A stretch of 40,480 bases of DNA from assembly GCA_963643035.1 (NCBI GenBank), contig CAVIKO010000019.1, positions 1-40,480 on the forward strand, read 5' to 3'. Position numbers and translations under genes: made by a program. The notes under the pieces are model-generated. The model did not search any database. It was not told the origin of the DNA and worked only from the letters and a program-made list of their open reading frames with translations. Numbering within the stretch: the first letter of the stretch is position 1; every line of letters begins with the position of its first letter. This document shows positions 8,525 to 17,190 of the stretch, in pieces. The stretch comes from UMGS1696 sp963643035. GTDB taxonomy: Bacteria; Bacillota; Clostridia; Oscillospirales; CAG-272.

Positions 8525-9991
8525 TCAGTTTCTCCAGGCAGCCGGTGTACATAGGGCAAGCATCGGAAACAGTTCCAGTCGTCCAAGCAGCATATCCGCT
8601 GACAGAACACATTTGGCAAAATCCGAAAAATGATCGAAATTACACATCGGTCCGACTCCTCCCAGTCCGGGACCGATATTGTTCAGACATGAAACGACCG
8701 CGGAAAAACATGTCTCCCAGTCATGACCCGGCTCGATGGATACCAGAAAGACGGAGATGGCAAAGACGAACATATATACGACAAGATACACGGACACCCC
8801 TGTGACGACGGAATGCTCTACATATCGCCCGTCGCAACGGATGGAGCGAATCTCACGCGGATTCAGGTAATAGCGGATTTCTTTCAGTGCGGTTTTCAAT
8901 AGGATGATGATCCGCGAAACCTTCAGACCGCCGCCGGTAGAGGATGCGCACGCGCCGATAAACATGAGGAGAATGAGAATCCCCTTGGAAAAGGTCGGCC
9001 ATTGATCGAAATCCACAGAGGAAAAACCGGTCGTTGTGATAATTGTGGATACCTGGAAGAACGAGTGACGAAGTGCTGTGGCAAATTCATTGTACATTCC
9101 GCGAATGTTCCACGCGATCAAAAGTACGGCCCCGGCGATGATGGAAAAATACCAACGCAGTTCCTCGCTTTTCATGATTCCGATGAAGTTTTTCGTGAGC
9201 AGGAAATAGTAAATATTGAAGTTTACGCCAAACAGAATCATAAAAATACCCAGCACGATTTCGTAATATGCGTTGTTGTACGCGCCGATGCTGGCATTGC
9301 GGATGGAAAAACCGCCCGTTCCTGCTGTCGCGAAGGAATTGCATACGGAATCAAAGAGATCCATTCCGCCGAGACAGAGCAGCACGACAAGAATGAACGT
9401 CATGCCTGCGTAAATGAGGTAGAGGATTTGTACATTGAACCGGAGTTTGGAAACGAGTTTACCGAACATTGGTCCTGGACTTTCTGCGCGGATGATATAC
9501 ATATTGGAACCAACACTATTCGCTTGTTCCTTTTCGTGTTCTTTTGGCAAGATAGCCAGTGCGAGCGCGAGTACCCCCATACCGCCGATCCAGTTCATGA
9601 ACTGCCGCCAGAATAAGATACTCGGCGGAAGATCCTCCACACTGTGCAGAATGGAGGAGCCGGTCGTCGAGAAGCCGGAGACAGTTTCAAAAAAAGCGTC
9701 TACAAAACGAGGAATCGTCCCGCTCAAAATAAACGGCAGCGCACCGAATACGGAGAACAATACCCATACACATGTGACGACTGCAAAGCCCTCTTTTGCG
9801 AAAAGCGTTCCCTTTTTTGGCTTGGAATATCCAAAGATCAACCCGAGAAGGAGCAGAATCGCCGCAGGAAGCAGAAATGCCGATGCGCAGCCGTCCCTGT
9901 AGCCGATGGAAATGAAAAACGGCAGTAGGATCAGTACGGCGAGGACGAAAAATACGCGGCTGCACAGATAGAGAATGTACCGAATGTTCAT
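8525..9991 (-). CDS. trkH: Trk/Ktr-type potassium uptake channel subunit TrkH
   Basis: Integral membrane K+ translocating subunit, 488 residues with about ten hydrophobic segments in the four-fold M-P-M arrangement of the TrkH/KtrB superfamily. Selectivity-filter-like loops are visible as SGFSTTGSS (first repeat), ATAGTGGFS (second), TTTGFSSVD (third) and NNIGPGLGGVGP (fourth). The C-terminus DMLLGRLELFPMLAL is also characteristic. It starts inside the stop codon of trkA (4-base overlap), so membrane subunit and regulator are translationally coupled. The window holds both subunits of the system, in the order trkA then trkH. Confidence 0.94.
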   Translation of the reverse strand: MNIRYILYLCSRVFFVLAVLILLPFFISIGYRDGCASAFLLPAAILLLLGLIFGYSKPKKGTLFAKEGFAVVTCVWVLFSVFGALPFILSGTIPRFVDAFFETVSGFSTTGSSILHSVEDLPPSILFWRQFMNWIGGMGVLALALAILPKEHEKEQANSVGSNMYIIRAESPGPMFGKLVSKLRFNVQILYLIYAGMTFILVVLLCLGGMDLFDSVCNSFATAGTGGFSIRNASIGAYNNAYYEIVLGIFMILFGVNFNIYYFLLTKNFIGIMKSEELRWYFSIIAGAVLLIAWNIRGMYNEFATALRHSFFQVSTIITTTGFSSVDFDQWPTFSKGILILLMFIGACASSTGGGLKVSRIIILLKTALKEIRYYLNPREIRSIRCDGRYVEHSVVTGVSVYLVVYMFVFAISVFLVSIEPGHDWETCFSAVVSCLNNIGPGLGGVGPMCNFDHFSDFAKCVLSADMLLGRLELFPMLALCTPAAWRN

Positions 9992-11373
9992 GCTCTTGCC
10001 TCAAGAATCCCGTCCAGGGTGGAAATATACAAATTCGTTGTTACCACCACCACAATATCTCCTACCTTGATGGTGTCTGACGCGCCTGGAAAAATCATCG
10101 TGCTGCCGCGTACAATTCCGCCGATGAGTAGATTTTTTTTCAACTGCAGCTCGACAAGCGGAATACCGATTACGGACGAATCAGCTGTCGCCACAAATTC
10201 CATCGCTTCTACCTTGCCTCCGACAAGCTTATATAATGTTCGGATGGCGGAGGATTTGCTCGACTGACCAAGTGCGCGTACATACGATACGATCACGTCT
10301 GCAGTGAGCTGCAGGGGGGAGACGGCACTGTCCAGATGAATGTCAAGTGCCATCGTGTGGAGCGGTTTTTTCGTGATTTTCGGGATAACCTTCTGCACTC
10401 CTTCCCCAGCCGCGTACAAGGACAGAACCATATTGCCCTCGTCCATACCGGTCAATGCGATGCAGGCATCCATATCGCGGATTCCTTCCTCTATGAGCAG
10501 TTCGTGATCCGTGCCGTCGCCATGGATGATCCGTGCTTTGGGCAGCTCTCTGGAAAGCTCAATACAGCGGTCGCGGTTTTTCTCAATGATCTTGACCCGC
10601 ATACCGCTCTCCGTGAGATTGTGCGCCAAATAATATGCGATTCTGCTGCCACCGATAATCATCACGTTCCGGATTGGATCTCCTACTGCGCCGATTTCTC
10701 GGAAAAAACGGTGGATGGCACTATGCGTCGCAGTCAAATTGAGAATGTCACCCGGGCGGATCACATACGACGCGGATGGCACGATCACCTCGCCGTCAAC
10801 GCCGTTTTCCGCCGCGCATTGCACCGCACAGACCAACACACGCGTTTTGTAGAGCGATTTCAGCTGGAGCAGTGAGACGCCGGCAAGAGGACTGCTTTTC
10901 GTGATTTTGAGCTGTACCATGTCGATTCTGCCGTTCGCAAACGAATCGACTTTCATCGCGCTTGGAATCCGCAGCATACGGGAAATTGCGTGTGCGGCAG
11001 AATAATCCGGATTGACCATCGTGTCGATGCCGAGATCCTGCCGCATGAAATCGATCTGACGGTTCAGCTCCGGATTGCGCACCCGTGCTACACAGTTTTT
11101 CGCGCCGATCCGTTTGGCGATGACACAGGCAAGAATGTTTATTTCATCCTGCGAGGTGCAGGCAATTACAAGATCCGCTTTTTCCGCGCCGGCTTCGTGC
11201 AGCGTTTCCAAGACAACGCCGCTGCCACAGATACCGATCACATCGTATATCTCTTGTAAATCGTTAATGACGGAGGACAGCGGATCGATCACGGATAGGT
11301 TGTGGCCCTCGGAAAGCAGCGATGCGATCAGTTCTTCACCGGTTTTTCCGCCGCCGATAATCAAAATATTCAT
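9988..11373 (-). CDS. trkA: Trk potassium uptake regulatory subunit TrkA (two RCK units)
   Basis: Cytoplasmic NAD(H)/nucleotide-binding gating ring subunit of the K+ uptake system, 461 residues from the ATG at 11373. It has two tandem RCK units. The first starts with the Rossmann motif MNILIIGGGKTGEEL and the second with VMIIGGSRIAYYLAHNL at about residue 225; each is followed by a TrkA-C domain (VPSASYVIRPGDILNL; GASDTIKVGDIVVVV). I prefer ATG 11373 since the Rossmann fold normally begins at the first residues. It has no clear ribosome site. A GTG at 11424 is in frame but lies inside a strong hairpin and only one base from its AAGGAG. The stop overlaps the trkH start. Confidence 0.93.
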   Translation of the reverse strand: MNILIIGGGKTGEELIASLLSEGHNLSVIDPLSSVINDLQEIYDVIGICGSGVVLETLHEAGAEKADLVIACTSQDEINILACVIAKRIGAKNCVARVRNPELNRQIDFMRQDLGIDTMVNPDYSAAHAISRMLRIPSAMKVDSFANGRIDMVQLKITKSSPLAGVSLLQLKSLYKTRVLVCAVQCAAENGVDGEVIVPSASYVIRPGDILNLTATHSAIHRFFREIGAVGDPIRNVMIIGGSRIAYYLAHNLTESGMRVKIIEKNRDRCIELSRELPKARIIHGDGTDHELLIEEGIRDMDACIALTGMDEGNMVLSLYAAGEGVQKVIPKITKKPLHTMALDIHLDSAVSPLQLTADVIVSYVRALGQSSKSSAIRTLYKLVGGKVEAMEFVATADSSVIGIPLVELQLKKNLLIGGIVRGSTMIFPGASDTIKVGDIVVVVTTNLYISTLDGILEARA

Positions 11374-11389
11374 AATTTGCAGACAGAAT

Positions 11390-11424
11390 GTGGGAAAAAA
11401 CTTTCCAAGAAAGTCTTTTCCCAC
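11390..11424 (-). other. Hairpin between the phosphoribosyltransferase gene and trkA
   Basis: GTGGGAAAA and TTTTCCCAC (11390-11398 with 11416-11424) enclose an inner ACTTTC/GAAAGT stem (11400-11405 with 11409-11414). The element fills the 65-base spacer just upstream of the trkA ATG. No U-tract follows it on the minus strand, so an attenuator, processing site or weak terminator are all possible. Confidence 0.5.
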
Positions 11425-11438
11425 GCTCCTTTTCTTTT

Positions 11439-12011
11439 TTAGTGCAGAGATCCCTCAAGAATGGTTCCGTCCGGATGGAAGAGCGGCAGTTTTTCAAGAT
11501 ACTGGATGTCTTTCCGGGTCTGGGAATCGCCTTCCACCAGAATTGCCAGCTTGCCGACGATCTCCCCGCCTGCAGCCTTGACCAACTCCTCTACCGCGTG
11601 CAGACTCTCTCCGGTTGAGATTACGTCGTCTACGATACAGATGCGGCTTCCGCGAATCAGATCAGCGTCCGCTTTGTCAAGGAATAGATGCTGCTCGCCG
11701 GCGGTTGTAATGGAGTGTACCGGAACGTCAAACACTTCCTGCATGTACGCCTTTGCTTTTTTGCGTGCAACCAGATATTTCTGATTTCCGGCAAGACGCG
11801 CCATTTCGTGTGCCAGCGGAATTCCTTTTGCCTCCGCCGTGATAATGTAATCGTATGCCGGCGCGATCGCAAGCAGAGCTTTTGCTGCGGCTGTGGTCAG
11901 TTCCGGATCGCCGAAAATGACGAACGCACCGATTGCCAGATTGTCGTTCAGTTTGCAGATGGGAAGCTCTCTATGCAGTCCGGCGATGGTCATTGGATAA
12001 GTCTTTTTCAT
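11439..12011 (-). CDS. Adenine/xanthine-type phosphoribosyltransferase (Apt family)
   Basis: Cytoplasmic type-I phosphoribosyltransferase, 190 residues. The PRPP-binding loop is visible as ICIVDDVISTGESL, preceded by the YDYIITAEAKGIPLAHEMAR segment typical of Apt/Xpt/PyrE-like enzymes (COG0503). It probably salvages a purine base, but members with this divergent C-terminus (LEKLPLFHPDGTILEGSL) are usually annotated only as adenine phosphoribosyltransferase-like, so I leave the symbol empty. The start is well supported: TAGGAGG lies 8 bases before the ATG at 12011. It follows pheT by 84 bases on the same strand, with a long hairpin between, and precedes trkA by 65 bases. Confidence 0.8.
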   Translation of the reverse strand: MKKTYPMTIAGLHRELPICKLNDNLAIGAFVIFGDPELTTAAAKALLAIAPAYDYIITAEAKGIPLAHEMARLAGNQKYLVARKKAKAYMQEVFDVPVHSITTAGEQHLFLDKADADLIRGSRICIVDDVISTGESLHAVEELVKAAGGEIVGKLAILVEGDSQTRKDIQYLEKLPLFHPDGTILEGSLH

Positions 12012-12039
12012 ATTTGTTGCCTCCTATACCCATTTCAGC

Positions 12040-12085
12040 GGCAATGCGGCATAAAACGGTTGGATCTGCTTTATGTCGCATTGCC
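12040..12085 (-). other. Long hairpin in the pheT-phosphoribosyltransferase spacer
   Basis: GGCAATGCGGCATAAA (12040-12055) pairs with TTTATGTCGCATTGCC (12070-12085), 16 pairs counting one G-U or A-C position. The T-run lies on the plus-strand side, so on the minus-strand mRNA this looks like a stabilising or processing hairpin rather than a classic terminator. Confidence 0.6.
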
Positions 12086-12095
12086 ATATCGTTTT

Positions 12096-14522
12096 TTATT
12101 TTCGTAAGGTAATGCCGTGGATTTCCGCGAGCTTATCCAAGAGCTTGTGGATGGCGTCGTCCGCCTCGGTATCCGTCATGGTGTGGTCTTCCGCACGGAG
12201 CATCACGGCAAAAGATACGCTCTTCTTGCCGATGCCGACCTGAGGACCCCTGTAAATGTCGAACAAATCCACGGAGGCTATCACCTTTCCACCAGTAGCC
12301 TTGATTTCACGCGCGATGGTGCCGACTGGAGTGTCCTCATCGCAGACGAAGGAAAAGTCTCTCTCCAACGCGGGATATTTCGGTAGTGGCTTGTAATCCA
12401 TCATCACACGGCGCAGTGCGAACAGGACTTCCATGTCAAGCTCACAAAGATATACAGGCAGTGTGAAATTGTAGTTGTCTGCCGTTGCCGGATGGAGTTC
12501 CCCAAACAGTGCGATGGTCTGTCCGTTCTTCACGATTTTGGCACAGCGACCAGGATGGAATGTCGGCTCGTCGGTGCAGGGAACATAGTCCACATCCTCG
12601 ATTCCGGCGATCGAAAGCACCGCTTCCAGATAGCCCTTCATCCGATAGAAACCGCTGCCGTTCTTTCCCTTTGTGTCGACAAAACCGATGGACAGCCGAT
12701 ACGGTTCCGCGGGAAGCTCTCCCTCTTTGCCAGGCAGATAGATTTTCGCCAGTTCGAATAAGGTAATGTCGTAATTTTTGACCGCTACATTGTCGGAAAG
12801 CACCTTCAGCATGGATGGCATCAGGGTCGTGCGCATAACGGAGGTGTCCTCGCCGAGGGGATTGGAGATCACCACGGAGGTGCGGCGTATATCGTCTTCC
12901 GTAAGACGGAGTTTTGTGTAGTAGGACGGGCTGATGAAGGAAAACGTTTCGATTTCGTCAATTCCCATGCCGCAGAGCATATCGTGTAGGTGCATATCGA
13001 ATTTCTGCCGTTCCGTTCTTGCACCAACAGTCGGAGTAGCAGCGGCGGACAGTGTGGATTCGACCTTATTATAGCCGTACATCCGCAGGACTTCCTCTGC
13101 GAGGTCGTTCATGCAGCGTACGTCATCACGGTAGGTCGGCACGGTCACCATGGACAGATCGTCGCTCAGCTTGAAATCAAGAGAGCGAAGAATCGTCGCC
13201 ATATAGTCTCTCGTCAGGTGTACGCCGAGGAACGTGTTGATCCGGTCACAGTCGAGGGGCATTTCATAGGGGATTTTCTTTTCCGGATATACATCGATGG
13301 TGCCGTCTACGATATCACCTGCACCGAGAAGTGCGACCAGTTCACAGGCGCGGTCGAGCGCGGACATCGTGTTTTCACAATCCAGTCCCTTCTCAAACCG
13401 GGCGGAGGATTCCGTGCGCATACCAAGCTTTTTCGCACTGATGCGGACATTGCCCGGATGGAACATGGCGGACTCAAAGACCACAGTAGCGGTATCGTCC
13501 GTGATCTCGCTGTTCAGTCCGCCCATAACGCCTGCCAGCGCGACCGCTTTCTTTTCGTCTGCGATCACGAGCATGGAGGAGTCGAGTGTGTGCTTCTGGT
13601 TGTCGAGAGAGACATACTCTTCTTTGTCGGCAGCGTTACGCACGATGATATGGGAGCCGTCAAGGCACTTGTAGTCAAAAGCGTGCATCGGCTGACCATA
13701 TTCCAGCATAACATAGTTTGTGATATCGACAATGTTATTGATCGGACGAACGCCGGAAGCGCGCAGACGCATACGGAGCCAAAGCGGGGAGGGTGCAATC
13801 TTTACATTTTTGATCACGCGTGCGGAATACCGGGTGCAAAGCGTCGGATTTTCAACCGTTACGCTTAAATACTTGTCGATGGTTTCACCATCCTTCGCGC
13901 TCTCCGGGCATTTCGGTGTCGGCAGATGGAGTGTGCGGTCAAAGGAAACGGCGGATTCTCTTGCCAAACCGATCACAGACAGGCAGTCCGGGCGATTGGA
14001 AGTGATCTCAAATTCCACAGTGGTGTCAGAGAGCAGCAATACCTTGCGAATATCCTCACCAATCGGTGCGTCTGCCAGACCCACATCGTTCAAAATGAGG
14101 ATCCCATCTTCAATGGCACCAGGCATATCGTGCGTGGTCAGTCCCAGCTCGCCGATGGAGCAGAGCATACCGCAGGATACCTCACCACGGAGCTTGCCTT
14201 TTTTGATTTTCACGTCGCCGGGCAATGTAGAGCCGTCGGTTGCCACGGGAACCACCGCGCCCGCGAAAACATTCTGCGCCCCAGTCACGATCTGCACAGG
14301 TTCCGCCGCGCCGATGTCTACCTGGCAGATTTGCAGGTGATCGGAATTTGTGTGCGGTACGACAGAGAGGATCTTGCCGACCACCACACCGGTGATATCC
14401 TCTGCCAAAACCTCGTATGTCTCGACCTTGGAACCCGTCAGGGTCATTCGGTCGCAGTATTCTTTTATGGAAATATCGCTGACGTCCGTGAAATCCGCCA
14501 GCCAATTCATGGAAAGCTGCAT
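12096..14522 (-). CDS. pheT: Phenylalanyl-tRNA synthetase beta subunit
   Basis: The 808-residue beta chain of the alpha2-beta2 synthetase that charges tRNA-Phe. Domains in order are a short N-terminal module (MQLSMNWLADFTD), the EMAP/OB tRNA-binding domain (VVVGKILSVVPHTNSDHLQICQ, residues about 40-150), the B3/B4 editing domain (SARVIKNVKIAPSPLWLRMRL and following), the B5 domain (IPYEMPLDCDRINTFLG), the catalytic-like core, and the C-terminal anticodon-binding FDX-ACB domain (PKYPALERDFSFVCDEDTPVG). Length is normal. The start ATG 14522 has CAGGAG upstream. It lies 57 bases after pheS in the same direction, the usual pheS-pheT operon. Regulation is probably through the T-box at 16599-16845, though a gene and a repeat lie between. 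Confidence 0.97.
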   Translation of the reverse strand: MQLSMNWLADFTDVSDISIKEYCDRMTLTGSKVETYEVLAEDITGVVVGKILSVVPHTNSDHLQICQVDIGAAEPVQIVTGAQNVFAGAVVPVATDGSTLPGDVKIKKGKLRGEVSCGMLCSIGELGLTTHDMPGAIEDGILILNDVGLADAPIGEDIRKVLLLSDTTVEFEITSNRPDCLSVIGLARESAVSFDRTLHLPTPKCPESAKDGETIDKYLSVTVENPTLCTRYSARVIKNVKIAPSPLWLRMRLRASGVRPINNIVDITNYVMLEYGQPMHAFDYKCLDGSHIIVRNAADKEEYVSLDNQKHTLDSSMLVIADEKKAVALAGVMGGLNSEITDDTATVVFESAMFHPGNVRISAKKLGMRTESSARFEKGLDCENTMSALDRACELVALLGAGDIVDGTIDVYPEKKIPYEMPLDCDRINTFLGVHLTRDYMATILRSLDFKLSDDLSMVTVPTYRDDVRCMNDLAEEVLRMYGYNKVESTLSAAATPTVGARTERQKFDMHLHDMLCGMGIDEIETFSFISPSYYTKLRLTEDDIRRTSVVISNPLGEDTSVMRTTLMPSMLKVLSDNVAVKNYDITLFELAKIYLPGKEGELPAEPYRLSIGFVDTKGKNGSGFYRMKGYLEAVLSIAGIEDVDYVPCTDEPTFHPGRCAKIVKNGQTIALFGELHPATADNYNFTLPVYLCELDMEVLFALRRVMMDYKPLPKYPALERDFSFVCDEDTPVGTIAREIKATGGKVIASVDLFDIYRGPQVGIGKKSVSFAVMLRAEDHTMTDTEADDAIHKLLDKLAEIHGITLRK

Positions 14523-14579
14523 ACTATATTCACTCCTGATTTCTATTGAAATACGATTGCGCTCTGCATTCTTTTCGTA

Positions 14580-15593
14580 TCAGAACTGGTGCAGGAAACG
14601 CACGTCGTTCTCGTACAGATGGCGCATATCGTCGATGTGGTATTTGAGCATGACGATCCGCTCGATACCGAGACCGAACGCGAAGCCGCTGTATACCTCG
14701 GGATCGATGCCGCACATCCGCAGCACGTTCGGATGTACCATACCGGCGCCGAGGATCTCGATCCAGCCTTCCCCCTTACACAGACGACAACCCTTGCCGC
14801 CGCAGGCGAAACAGGATACATCAACCTCTGCGGAAGGTTCTGTGAATGGGAAGTGGTGTGGGCGGAAACGAATTTTCGTGTCCGCGCCGAACATGGTCTG
14901 TGCGAACATTTCGAGCGTACCTTTCAGGTCGCCCATCGTGATGCCTTTATCAACAACCAGTCCCTCGCACTGATGGAAGAGCGGAGAATGGGTCGCGTCC
15001 ACGGCGTCGGAACGGTATACTCTGCCAGGGGAGATGATTTTGATTGGCGGCTTCTGCTTTTCCATAACACGTGCCTGTACCGGGGAGGTCTGGGAACGGA
15101 GCAGAATATTTTCAGTGATATAGAAGGTGTCCTGTGTATCGCGTGCCGGGTGATCCTTCGGAATGTTCAGTGCCTGGAAGTTGTAGTAGTCGTATTCCAC
15201 CTCAGGACCTTCTGCGATAGAATAACCCATACCGAGGAAGATTTCTTCCAACTGTCTCTGTACAAGCGCGAGCGGGTGCGGCTTGCCGACCGGCGTCTTG
15301 TCGCCGGGAACGGTTACATCAAGCTTTTCCGCTTGGAGCTTTGCTTCCAGTGCCGCCGCCTTGAGCGCAGTTGTTTTCTTTTCAATCTCTTCTTCAATGG
15401 CGGCGCGAACCTCATTTGCGAGCTGACCGATCACCGGTCTTTCCTCCGCGGACAGCTTGCCCATACCGCGCAGTACGGCGGTCAGCTCTCCTTTTTTTCC
15501 GAGGTATTGGATTCGCAGGGCTTCCACATCGGCGCTGGTATCCGACAGAGCCTTAAGCGCATCCGTTTTGATTTTCAGTAGCGTTTCTTTCAT
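14580..15593 (-). CDS. pheS: Phenylalanyl-tRNA synthetase alpha subunit
   Basis: Class II aminoacyl-tRNA synthetase catalytic subunit, 337 residues, cytoplasmic. It has the N-terminal coiled-coil that contacts tRNA (residues about 1-90: LRIQYLGKKGELTAVLRGM), motif 1 region HPARDTQDTFYI, motif 2 GRVYRSDAVDATHSPLFHQ, and motif 3 GFAFGLGIERIVMLKY. A Cys-rich insertion CFACGGKGCRLCKG (four cysteines) within the catalytic domain is common in the family. Start ATG 15593 is preceded by AAAAGGAAG. The 5' neighbour on the same strand is a histidine phosphatase gene 239 bases upstream; the spacer is largely occupied by an inverted-repeat element. Confidence 0.97.
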   Translation of the reverse strand: MKETLLKIKTDALKALSDTSADVEALRIQYLGKKGELTAVLRGMGKLSAEERPVIGQLANEVRAAIEEEIEKKTTALKAAALEAKLQAEKLDVTVPGDKTPVGKPHPLALVQRQLEEIFLGMGYSIAEGPEVEYDYYNFQALNIPKDHPARDTQDTFYITENILLRSQTSPVQARVMEKQKPPIKIISPGRVYRSDAVDATHSPLFHQCEGLVVDKGITMGDLKGTLEMFAQTMFGADTKIRFRPHHFPFTEPSAEVDVSCFACGGKGCRLCKGEGWIEILGAGMVHPNVLRMCGIDPEVYSGFAFGLGIERIVMLKYHIDDMRHLYENDVRFLHQF

Positions 15594-15620
15594 GGATTTT
15601 CTTCCTTTTATAAAAGAATA

Positions 15621-15793
15621 TTAAGGAACAGCTGAATTCAAGTTGATTTCGTGTCAAAAAGCCCTTAAATCTTAGAATATTGCGCAAAATTTCTATGTGA
15701 TTCTGCTCGTTCTTAAGATCGCTTTTGCGTCAAAAAAGTACATAAGTTCAAGACTATTGACGTAAAAACTCGATGGATTCGGCATATCCTTAA
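15621..15793. repeat. MITE-like inverted-repeat element between the phosphatase gene and pheS
   Basis: A 173-base element begins TTAAGGAACAGCTGAATTCA and ends with a near complement (GATTCGGCATATCCTTAA). The imperfect terminal inverted repeats run about 37 bases and include TTTCGTGTC and GACGTAAAA at their inner ends. It contains no gene. Related sequence occurs at 33583-33676, with single ends at 7383 and 30438. It sits inside the presumed T-box operon, in the untranslated spacer. Confidence 0.65.
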
Positions 15794-15831
15794 GGAATAT
15801 GATAGATTGATTGATAAAGTGGTTGGTATTT

Positions 15832-16563
15832 TCAGCGGATTTCTGAAGCGTACAGGCCGCTTGCGGAGACAGGCTCACCACCTGCGAAAAGATGGGATGT
15901 ATCGCCAACGCTGATTAGTCTCGCGTTTGCTGTATGTTCTCGGTGCATCTCCATCATGATCGTCGTCACGGAAGATACAGGGAGGAACAGCGTGTGCCAT
16001 ACAAACGGCAGAGAAGCGTGCATAAAATGGGCAAGCAGCGTGTTTCCGAGTCCGAGATGGCAGAACAACGCGACGGTGTCCGTGGATTCCTCGTATCCGG
16101 GCTTCACATCGTAAAAGCCGGTTTCATTGCGCACAAACCCCCAATCGGCACATAGCGTGTCGAGATTTGCGGAGATTGCATCATAGGCTTCAGGAATACC
16201 GGTTCCCGCGTAAATTGGTGCGTTTTTCCATGCCTCCGGATCCCACACGCCGGGAATACGCATCCAGTCTTCTGGAGGCATATTCCACGGGCAGCTGTTT
16301 TCCGCGCCGCCCTTCACGATATATTTTGTCTTTAATCCACGGGAAAATTCCTGAAGCCAGGGGAGTTCTTCCGCTTCTATACCAAGTCTGTCGAGCGTAG
16401 GCTTGGCGGTTAGCTTGGCACGTCCGAGAGGGGATACATACGCTTTTGTAATGTGTTCGTTTACGAGTCGATTCGAGAGAAGCTCCGCTTCACGAAAACC
16501 CTTTTCGGTTAGAGAATCCGTCGGGTAGTACGGCTCTGCGTGGCGGATAATCAAAAATCGCAT
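15832..16563 (-). CDS. Histidine phosphatase family protein (phosphoglycerate-mutase-like)
   Basis: Cytoplasmic, 243 residues. The phosphohistidine motif is at the N-terminus (MRFLIIRHAEPYYPTDSLTEKG, nucleophile His8) and the second catalytic His is in VALFCHLGLGN. Members remove phosphate from small metabolites (3-phosphoglycerate, nucleotides, alpha-ribazole phosphate, sugar phosphates), and the substrate here cannot be told. It is the first gene after a phenylalanine T-box leader, which is unusual: this leader would normally sit directly before pheS. Either the phosphatase gene was inserted into the pheST operon or the whole set is co-transcribed. The start is the first ATG after the T-box terminator; the ribosome site (TTATTGAGG) is weak but properly placed. 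Confidence 0.85.
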   Translation of the reverse strand: MRFLIIRHAEPYYPTDSLTEKGFREAELLSNRLVNEHITKAYVSPLGRAKLTAKPTLDRLGIEAEELPWLQEFSRGLKTKYIVKGGAENSCPWNMPPEDWMRIPGVWDPEAWKNAPIYAGTGIPEAYDAISANLDTLCADWGFVRNETGFYDVKPGYEESTDTVALFCHLGLGNTLLAHFMHASLPFVWHTLFLPVSSVTTIMMEMHREHTANARLISVGDTSHLFAGGEPVSASGLYASEIR

Positions 16564-16598
16564 GATGTTTACCTCAATAAAATGATTTCTTTTCCCAT

Positions 16599-16845
16599 AA
16601 AAAAATCCTCATCTCCAAAAAAATTGGGACGAGGCTGTGCGCTCCGCGGTACCACCCAAATTCCGGCGTATTGTGAACCGGCACTTGTTTGTGGGGATAA
16701 CGGTCCCACCGGGATTGCTCCTGCTCCGAGGGTGAAATGCGATACCGATCCTACGGAAACGGCTTTCAGCAAGTTTTGCCGTTTCTCTCTGTGCGTATTT
16801 CTATCGGCAGGCGAACCTCATCAACGCAATTTTTTTATAAAAACT
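16599..16845 (-). promoter_or_regulatory. T-box leader, phenylalanine-specific
   Basis: Read on the minus strand, the leader contains TTGATGAGG at the start of Stem I (16817-16825), the AGAGAG bulge, a terminal GCTGAAAGC loop region, then the specifier loop with TTTCACC. The codon TTC (or overlapping TTT) at 16734-16736 specifies Phe. The T-box sequence GGGTGGTACCGCG is at 16645-16657 and can pair with the tRNA acceptor end. It is followed by a competing terminator (16607-16634) and seven U (16599-16605). When uncharged tRNA-Phe binds, the antiterminator forms and the downstream genes are transcribed. The specifier agrees with the pheS-pheT genes downstream, which supports the assignment. Confidence 0.92.
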
Positions 16846-16887
16846 GTACGTTCGGCAAAAAATAAGAAATCCAAACGTTATAATAGT

Positions 16888-16916
16888 AGTATAGCATAAA
16901 ATTGTGCGCCGCGCAA
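16888..16916 (-). promoter_or_regulatory. Sigma-A promoter of the T-box operon
   Basis: On the minus strand, TTGCGC (16916-16911) and TATACT (16893-16888) are separated by 17 bases. Transcription would start near 16881, about 35 bases before the T-box Stem I. Confidence 0.7.
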
Positions 16917-16972
16917 GGGATAAACGCAATTTTTCGGTATTTCTTTTCGAAAAACTGTCCATACTATCTCTG

Positions 16973-17025
16973 AAAAATCGCCGCAGTCTCTGTGAAATAT
17001 CGGATTCCGGTCAACATTTGCGGCG
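16973..17025 (-). terminator. Probable terminator downstream of ruvB
   Basis: On the minus strand CGCCGCA (17025-17019) pairs with TGCGGCG (16985-16979), followed by ATTTTT. The loop is long (33 bases) but contains a further small stem. The remaining stretch 17026-17190 between ruvB and this hairpin holds no gene I can support. Confidence 0.5.
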
Positions 17026-17190
17026 AGCTGAGGGCGGATGCACGGTGTATTCCATTTTTCATGGATTGTGGAAACCGAAAGCTGTCCGTGATTCCGGTGA
17101 GAGTTTTGCCTGTGCGAAAAGCGGTGGCCGAGGTACCTGCAACGATGGGGAACAGGAAATAGGCGGCATCCGGTTGCTGTCTATGTGCCG

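Noticed and set aside
11374..11424. GTG at 11424 as the start of TrkA
   Set aside because: It would add 17 residues before the Rossmann motif, lies within a strong hairpin, and is only one base from its ribosome-site-like AAGGAG.
13000..15580. Long plus-strand open frames opposite pheT and pheS (up to 330 codons)
   Set aside because: They mirror highly conserved synthetase genes on the minus strand and read as Cys/Arg/His-rich nonsense without ribosome sites.
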